Assembly (NCBI GenBank): GCA_945283395.1
Contig: CALYQH010000014.1
Span: forward strand, 1-12,047
DNA length: 12,047 nucleotides
Origin: an uncultured Ventosimonas sp.
Lineage (GTDB): Bacteria > Pseudomonadota > Gammaproteobacteria > Pseudomonadales > Pseudomonadaceae
Direction: 5' to 3'
The notes beneath the pieces were generated by a model. The model did not search any database. It was not told the DNA's origin and was given only the letters and a program-made list of their open reading frames with translations. Positions 7,349 to 12,047 of this stretch are shown in pieces; position 1 is the stretch's first letter; every line of letters begins with the position of its first letter. The position numbers and the translations under genes were made by a program.

Positions 7349-9577
7349 ATGGTTCGTTATTCGCAGTTTTTTTTATATTTTATACATTTAATTTTTGTTA
7401 TTTCTTTGGTTAATGCTGATGTTTATTATACCGATGCTGATTTTTCAAACACCGTAAACGGTTCAATTATAAGTAATGCAGCAACAGGTAATGTTGATAT
7501 TAATACGTCCGATACTGTAACGCCTGTAATAGACAATGTAAGTGGCGATGGGTTGAAAGCTGACAATGCTAGTCATTTTACAATTCACAATAAAAATAGC
7601 TTCTCCATTAATGCTGATGTGGGGATTGTTGTATTTGATTCTAATAAGATAGGATTAACCCACATGTCATTAAATGGACCTGGAGATATAGTTATCAATA
7701 CAGGATATAGGGGTATTTTTGTTGGAGATAAAGGTTCCCTAACTAGTGATAGCAAAATTATTATCAATTCGAATTATGCAGGTATTTGGGCGTACGAGTC
7801 TGGTGCTATGGTTTTTTCTAAAGAGGTTGATATTACAGCTAAAGAGCACGGGGTTATAGCACAAAAAATGAATCCTAATGCCGAGAACCCAAAGATTGTT
7901 TTTAATGAAAAGGTCACAATTAACGTGCAAGAAGGTAGCGCTGTAATTGCCAAACCTGATGACAAAGCTAAGGGTGGTGAAATAGAGTTCAATAAAGGGC
8001 TAGACGCAACAGTAATAAAAGGAAATGTGCTAGAAGCCACCAGCCAAACTAGCATCATAGTCAAAGGTGATAGTCGATTAAAAGCTGATGATGCAAACTC
8101 TATGGCTGTATTGGCAGATAATGCAGCCATAGATATCACAGGTAAATCTGATATTAATGGACATGTTGCTGGCATTAATGGGGGTATTGTTAATCTTAAT
8201 TTATCTAAGGAATCTGCCATCAGAGGGGCTATGACAACTAATACAGGTACTGGTGAGGTTAATGTTGTTTTGACCGAGGGTACTTGGAATATAACAGAAA
8301 GCTCTGGTATTACTAAGTTAACTTTAAATAATAGTACAGTTGATTTTAAAGATACTGTTGGTTTTATTCAGCTCACTACCAAAACACTATCAGGTAATGG
8401 CCTTTTTACATTAAGGGCCGATCTTGGGGCGCAACGGGCTGATCAAATAATTGTAACTGATACCTCTAGTGGTGAACATCAGCTCAAGATTGTAAACAAG
8501 GGTAGCACGTCAGTTAATGGAACTGAAAAACTAACATTAGTGCAGACAGGTGATGGTACAGCTGATTTTTCTTTAGCGCATGTTGTTGAAGCTGGCGGTT
8601 TTGAGTATGGCCTGCGAAGAGTTGCTAATAATAGTAAAAATTGGGAGCTTTATGGCTTGGCTCAAAAGACTTCTACAGCAGAGGCTGGAATTAACTTTTT
8701 CAATACCAGTTATCTATTTAACTATATTGGAACTCAAACATTGTTCCAACGTATGGGAGATTTAAAGGCAACAAATGGACAAGAAGGGGATTTCTGGATC
8801 AGAGGATTTGCAGGTAAATTAAATTCTTTTAATAGCAATAAAGTACATGGTTTTGCTATGAATTATAATGGTTATCAGTTAGGGATTGATAAATTATTGC
8901 CCATGGCTAATGGTAATCTTTATGTAGGTGCAATGTTAGGTTATAACCATGCGAATCCTGACTATAGAAAAGGCAGTGGCACAGCCAAGGATTATAGTAC
9001 AGGGCTATATAGTGCTTATATAGATGACAATGGCTTTTATGTGGATGCAGTAGCTAAATATATGTATCTGAAAAATCATTTTCAGGTAACCGATACAGCA
9101 GGTACTAAAGTTACTGGTACAACAATAAATCATGGCTATAGCTTATCTCTTGAAACGGGTAAACGTTTTGCTATTAACAACCGCCCCTTTTATATAGAAC
9201 CTCAAGCACAGCTAACTTATAGTCGTATGTGTAGTGCTACTATCCACGCATCTAATGGCTTAGAGGTAATGTTAAATGCATATAACTCTACGTTAGCCAG
9301 AGCAGGACTAGCAGTTGGTTACCAAGTTAATAATGCCCAAAATCCTATAGATATCTACTTAAAGCCTAGCTATATTAAAGAATTTTCAGGTAATACTTCA
9401 TACAAACTTAATAATCATAAAGAAAAATACGACTTTAGCGGTGGTTGGGTCGATACTTCATTGGGTATTAATGGACAGATTAACAACCGTCATAATATTT
9501 ATGGTGAGATTAGTTATGCTAATGGAGATCGTTTTGATAAACAACAACTTAACTTAGGTTATCGTTACCAGTTCTAA
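7349..9577 (+). CDS. Type Va autotransporter with pertactin-like passenger
   Basis: A 742-residue outer-membrane autotransporter. Residues 1-23 form a signal peptide (Arg3, then a hydrophobic core, likely cut after Val-Asn-Ala), which fixes the start at 7349 although the ribosome site is poor (only AAAAGAA upstream). Residues 24 to about 300 are a Gly/Asn/Asp/Thr/Ser-rich repetitive passenger typical of a beta-helix. Residues about 300-436 resemble the conserved pertactin-like C-terminal passenger segment that helps folding. A helix-like linker spans about 440-475. From about 480 (FWIRGFAG) to the terminal Phe of LNLGYRYQF lies the beta-barrel domain, about 260 residues with alternating aromatic strands. 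No protease triad or RGD is evident, so adhesion or colonisation is the likeliest role but unproven. The only cysteine is Cys628, in the barrel. The gene is monocistronic by context, flanked by a long leader and a terminator. Confidence 0.9.
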   Translation: MVRYSQFFLYFIHLIFVISLVNADVYYTDADFSNTVNGSIISNAATGNVDINTSDTVTPVIDNVSGDGLKADNASHFTIHNKNSFSINADVGIVVFDSNKIGLTHMSLNGPGDIVINTGYRGIFVGDKGSLTSDSKIIINSNYAGIWAYESGAMVFSKEVDITAKEHGVIAQKMNPNAENPKIVFNEKVTINVQEGSAVIAKPDDKAKGGEIEFNKGLDATVIKGNVLEATSQTSIIVKGDSRLKADDANSMAVLADNAAIDITGKSDINGHVAGINGGIVNLNLSKESAIRGAMTTNTGTGEVNVVLTEGTWNITESSGITKLTLNNSTVDFKDTVGFIQLTTKTLSGNGLFTLRADLGAQRADQIIVTDTSSGEHQLKIVNKGSTSVNGTEKLTLVQTGDGTADFSLAHVVEAGGFEYGLRRVANNSKNWELYGLAQKTSTAEAGINFFNTSYLFNYIGTQTLFQRMGDLKATNGQEGDFWIRGFAGKLNSFNSNKVHGFAMNYNGYQLGIDKLLPMANGNLYVGAMLGYNHANPDYRKGSGTAKDYSTGLYSAYIDDNGFYVDAVAKYMYLKNHFQVTDTAGTKVTGTTINHGYSLSLETGKRFAINNRPFYIEPQAQLTYSRMCSATIHASNGLEVMLNAYNSTLARAGLAVGYQVNNAQNPIDIYLKPSYIKEFSGNTSYKLNNHKEKYDFSGGWVDTSLGINGQINNRHNIYGEISYANGDRFDKQQLNLGYRYQF

Positions 9578-9633
9578 GCAGAATAATAAATAATTTAGCA
9601 AGTTATAATATGTCTATTCAAAGTTATGTTTGC

Positions 9634-9664
9634 TAGGTTAGCTCTTGTTGATAGAGCTAACCTA
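9634..9664 (+). terminator. Hairpin terminator after the autotransporter gene
   Basis: TAGGTTAGCTC (9634-9644) and GAGCTAACCTA (9654-9664) are exact reverse complements with a 9-base loop; one further T-A pair can close inside. A T-run (9674-9678) follows about 9 bases later. It lies some 57 bases past the stop codon and is the strongest hairpin in the window. Confidence 0.7.
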
Positions 9665-9678
9665 ATGATTGAGTTTTT

Positions 9679-10239
9679 CCATTTGCGAAAAACGCTCATA
9701 AAAATAATATCTGCTTTTTTGGAAATTAGATCAATTGGAGAATAACCTTTAGATGCGCTATTGTGAGACTAATAGCTGTTCATATAAGAGCGATTGAGGT
9801 ATTTTCAATGTACTAGTAGCCATTGCTCTATCCACACTTTTTTAAAGTGTGTATCAAAAAGTGCTAGATAGTAAATAGCCCAAAAATTTTCAGGATTACT
9901 ACCTCGAGAACCTATTAGATCACATATCAAACATAAATGTACATTTACAAAAGTTGCTATAACCATCTTCATTTTATCTATTCCTAGAGCGAGGCGTGCA
10001 GGGTAAAAATTAGTTGCTACAATGCCATGTTTAAATAGTTCATGCCAACTTTGCTAATAATTAGTTTCACGTAATCCAACTAAATTAGTAATGAAATCAA
10101 TAATGACTCCTATTCCATCTAAATCAAGACTAATTGCTGCTAGGCGAACAATAGCTTTGTGGCTATTTGGGGGTAAGTTTGGTTCAAAAATAACCTTGTC
10201 TGCCAAAAAATGGCTAATAGGACTTATAAAAGTATCTAT
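9679..10239 (-). pseudogene. Decayed minus-strand gene of unknown identity
   Basis: No intact gene is visible between the autotransporter terminator and aspS. On the minus strand one frame (codons starting at 10239 and reading down) looks protein-like but is cut by TAG at 10054-10056, TGA at 9805-9807 and TAG at 9769-9771. The open pieces are 61, 82 and 11 codons, then an open run that reaches past 9679. The first two read like a folded protein (for example DLDGIGVIIDFITNLVGLRE, then SWHELFKHGIVATNFYPARL). No ATG start is found upstream of 10239, where an in-frame TGA lies, so the 5' end is missing. I do not recognise the family, and the lower boundary is uncertain. Transposase ancestry was considered, but no IS ends or DDE motif are clear. 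An 8-bp inverted repeat (9833-9840/9844-9851) lies inside it. Confidence 0.45.
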
Positions 10240-10296
10240 TCACCTTCAAACAGGCTATTCTTATGGATGGCTATGTAAACCTCTCTTTAAAAAGGT

Positions 10297-10302
10297 TATA
10301 AT
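10297..10302 (+). promoter_or_regulatory. Consensus -10 element upstream of aspS
   Basis: A perfect TATAAT lies about 108 bases before the aspS start. The hexamer 17 bases upstream (TGTAAA, 10274-10279) matches the -35 consensus poorly. The DNA from 10303 to 10410 contains no gene that I can see. Confidence 0.3.
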
Positions 10303-10410
10303 TATTTTTTATTAGTATTTTTAGATAGATTATCATTTTATAGCCACTCTAGCGCTGTAAAATTAAGTAGGTTGCTAGTTAAATTTATTTATTGAGAAGT
10401 GAAAAAGGTT

Positions 10411-12047
10411 ATGATGCGCAGTCACTATTGTGGGCAATTAAATAAAAGCTTAGAAGGACAAGAGGTCACTATTTGCGGTTGGGTTCATCGCCGTCGAGAT
10501 CATGGTGGAGTTATTTTTTTTGATATAAGGGATAGAGAAGGATTGGCCCAAGTTGTATTTGACCCTGATAGAGAACAAACTTTTGCTAAAGCAGATAAAG
10601 TTCGAAATGAATATGTGGTTAAAATTACTGGGAAAGTAAGGCCACGCCCAGCAGGTACAGTAAATACAAATCTTGCTTCTGGGGAAATTGAAATTTTGGG
10701 TTATGAGTTAGACGTATTAAATGCTTCAGAAACCCCTCCTTTTGTGTTAGATGACTATTCAGAAGTGAGTGAAGAAACTCGGTTACGTTACCGTTATCTT
10801 GATTTGCGCCGTCCAGAAATGGCTAGTAAGTTGAAACTTAGAGCTAAAATAACTTCTACTATCCGTCGCTATTTAGATGATAATGGCTTTTTAGATATTG
10901 AAACGCCTATTTTAACACGTGCTACACCAGAGGGTGCGCGTGATTATCTAGTGCCTAGCCGTACGCATGTGGGGCACTTCTTTGCGTTACCTCAGTCTCC
11001 TCAATTATTTAAGCAATTATTAATGGTGGCAGGAGTTGATCGCTACTATCAAATAGCTAAATGTTTTCGCGATGAGGATTTGCGCGCTGATCGCCAACCT
11101 GAATTCACTCAAATAGATATAGAGACAAGCTTCCTAGATGAAAGTGACATTATGCAAATTGCCGAAAATATGGTAAGACAAGTATTTAAAGAAGTGCTTG
11201 CTATAGAATTTGCTGAATTACCTCATATGACTTATGCAGAAGCTATGCGCAGATTTGGCTCTGATAAGCCAGATTTGCGTAATCCTCTTGAATTAGTAGA
11301 TGTGGCAGATCAATTAAAAAATGTCGAATTTAAAGTATTCGCAGGACCTGCAAATGATCCCAAGGCAAGGGTAGCGGCTTTACGCGTTCCTGGTGGTGCT
11401 AGCATGCCACGTAGTCGGATAGATGAATATACTAAGTTTGTGAGTATTTATGGTGCAAAAGGACTGGCATATATCAAAGTTAATGAACGAGCAAAAGGTG
11501 TAGATGGCTTACAATCACCGATTGTTAAAAATATTCCATTAGAAAACCTTAACCATATTTTAGATAGAGTTGGTGCTATAGATGGCGATATCGTCTTTTT
11601 CGGTGCTGATAAAGCGAAAATTGTAAGTGATGCCTTAGGTGCGTTACGAATAAAAATAGGCGGGGATCTCAATTTATTGACCTGTGAATGGGCCCCTATG
11701 TGGGTTACAGATTTTCCTATGTTTGAAGAAAATGATGATGGTAGCTTAACTGCCTGTCATCACCCTTTCACCTCACCTAGTTGTTCACCTGAAGAACTAG
11801 AAGCTAACCCGGCGGTAGCAATATCCCGAGCTTATGACCTAGTGTTAAATGGGATAGAGCTTGGTGGAGGTTCTATTCGTATCCATAATAAAGAAATGCA
11901 ACAAGCAGTATTTCGTGTGTTAGGTATTAATGAAGAGCAACAGCAACAGAAATTTGGCTTTTTATTAGATGCCCTAAAATTTGGGGCACCTCCTCATGGT
12001 GGTGTAGCCTTTGGATTAGATAGGTTAGTGATGTTAATGACTGGTTC
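10411..12047 (+). CDS. aspS: Aspartyl-tRNA synthetase, bacterial type, 5' part (3' end outside window)
   Basis: Class IIb synthetase that charges tRNA with aspartate in the cytoplasm. The frame is open from 10411 to the window edge, 545 codons of an expected 590. The start [10 protein letters not shown] matches Pseudomonas AspRS; a second ATG at 10414 is also possible, with GAGAAG (10394-10399) and AAAAGG nearby as ribosome sites. Residues 1-105 form the OB-fold anticodon domain ([11 protein letters not shown] at 23-33). Catalytic motif 2 begins [14 protein letters not shown] at 219, the bacterial GAD insert spans roughly 290-420, and motif 3 is [13 protein letters not shown] at 531-543. His31 and the Gly at 82 resemble the Pseudomonas enzyme described as non-discriminating (also charging tRNA-Asn for GatCAB), so the same may hold here; this is inference. 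The gene is undamaged within the window. Confidence 0.97.
   Translation, partial: MMRSHYCGQLNKSLEGQEVTICGWVHRRRDHGGVIFFDIRDREGLAQVVFDPDREQTFAKADKVRNEYVVKITGKVRPRPAGTVNTNLASGEIEILGYELDVLNASETPPFVLDDYSEVSEETRLRYRYLDLRRPEMASKLKLRAKITSTIRRYLDDNGFLDIETPILTRATPEGARDYLVPSRTHVGHFFALPQSPQLFKQLLMVAGVDRYYQIAKCFRDEDLRADRQPEFTQIDIETSFLDESDIMQIAENMVRQVFKEVLAIEFAELPHMTYAEAMRRFGSDKPDLRNPLELVDVADQLKNVEFKVFAGPANDPKARVAALRVPGGASMPRSRIDEYTKFVSIYGAKGLAYIKVNERAKGVDGLQSPIVKNIPLENLNHILDRVGAIDGDIVFFGADKAKIVSDALGALRIKIGGDLNLLTCEWAPMWVTDFPMFEENDDGSLTACHHPFTSPSCSPEELEANPAVAISRAYDLVLNGIELGGGSIRIHNKEMQQAVFRVLGINEEQQQQKFGFLLDALKFGAPPHGGVAFGLDRLVMLMTG

Noticed and set aside
7774..8220. A 148-codon open frame on the minus strand
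   Set aside because: It lies entirely inside the autotransporter passenger, has no ribosome site or recognisable domain, and the plus-strand gene is clearly the real one.
10091..10315. A 74-codon plus-strand frame before aspS
   Set aside because: The translation shows no family features, and the minus strand of the same DNA reads more like protein. No ribosome site precedes it.
9679..10410. A complete insertion sequence between the autotransporter and aspS
   Set aside because: No terminal inverted repeats, target duplication or transposase catalytic motif could be made out; the short inverted repeats at 9634-9664 and 9833-9851 fit a terminator and a chance hairpin.
11448..11672. A 74-codon minus-strand frame
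   Set aside because: Antisense shadow of aspS.
1..12047. CRISPR arrays, tRNA or rRNA genes, toxin-antitoxin pairs, defence islands
   Set aside because: No regularly spaced repeats, cloverleaf-like sequences or recognisable proteins of these kinds were seen on either strand.

Overview
The window is AT-rich DNA from a gammaproteobacterium. The best taxonomic marker is the aspartyl-tRNA synthetase at the right end, which matches Pseudomonas AspRS almost residue for residue over long stretches. IlvE and the long decarboxylase are also compatible with a pseudomonad. Low-GC DNA combined with Pseudomonadaceae-type proteins, polyamine decarboxylase genes and an autotransporter points to a host-associated, low-GC relative of Pseudomonas such as the insect-gut genus Entomomonas. 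That placement is inference from recalled protein similarity, not a database search.

Layout, left to right. Positions 1-438 hold the 3' end of ilvE (branched-chain aminotransferase). Positions 722-2911 hold speF, an inducible-type ornithine decarboxylase, broken by four in-frame stop codons in its first fifth and one near its end, with no apparent frameshift. An intact potE (putrescine/ornithine-type antiporter, 2988-4481) and an intact 762-residue Orn/Lys/Arg-family decarboxylase of the LdcA/AdiA type (4567-6855) follow on the same strand. They end at a perfect 15-bp inverted repeat. A roughly 490-bp, very AT-rich gap leads to a classical type Va autotransporter (7349-9577), which ends in a clear hairpin terminator. 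The next roughly 750 bp hold no intact gene, but carry a long minus-strand reading frame interrupted by three stops, probably a decayed gene I could not identify. aspS begins at 10411 and runs off the right edge.

How the genes work together: speF, potE and the second decarboxylase form a decarboxylase/antiporter cluster of the kind that consumes cytoplasmic protons by decarboxylating a basic amino acid and exports the resulting polyamine. The ornithine decarboxylase partner is dead, while the antiporter and the Lys/Arg-type decarboxylase are intact. The antiporter has either kept another role or been re-partnered with the downstream decarboxylase. I found no CRISPR array, tRNA, rRNA, complete insertion sequence or obviously novel defence system. 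The most unusual feature is the uneven, substitution-only decay of speF.
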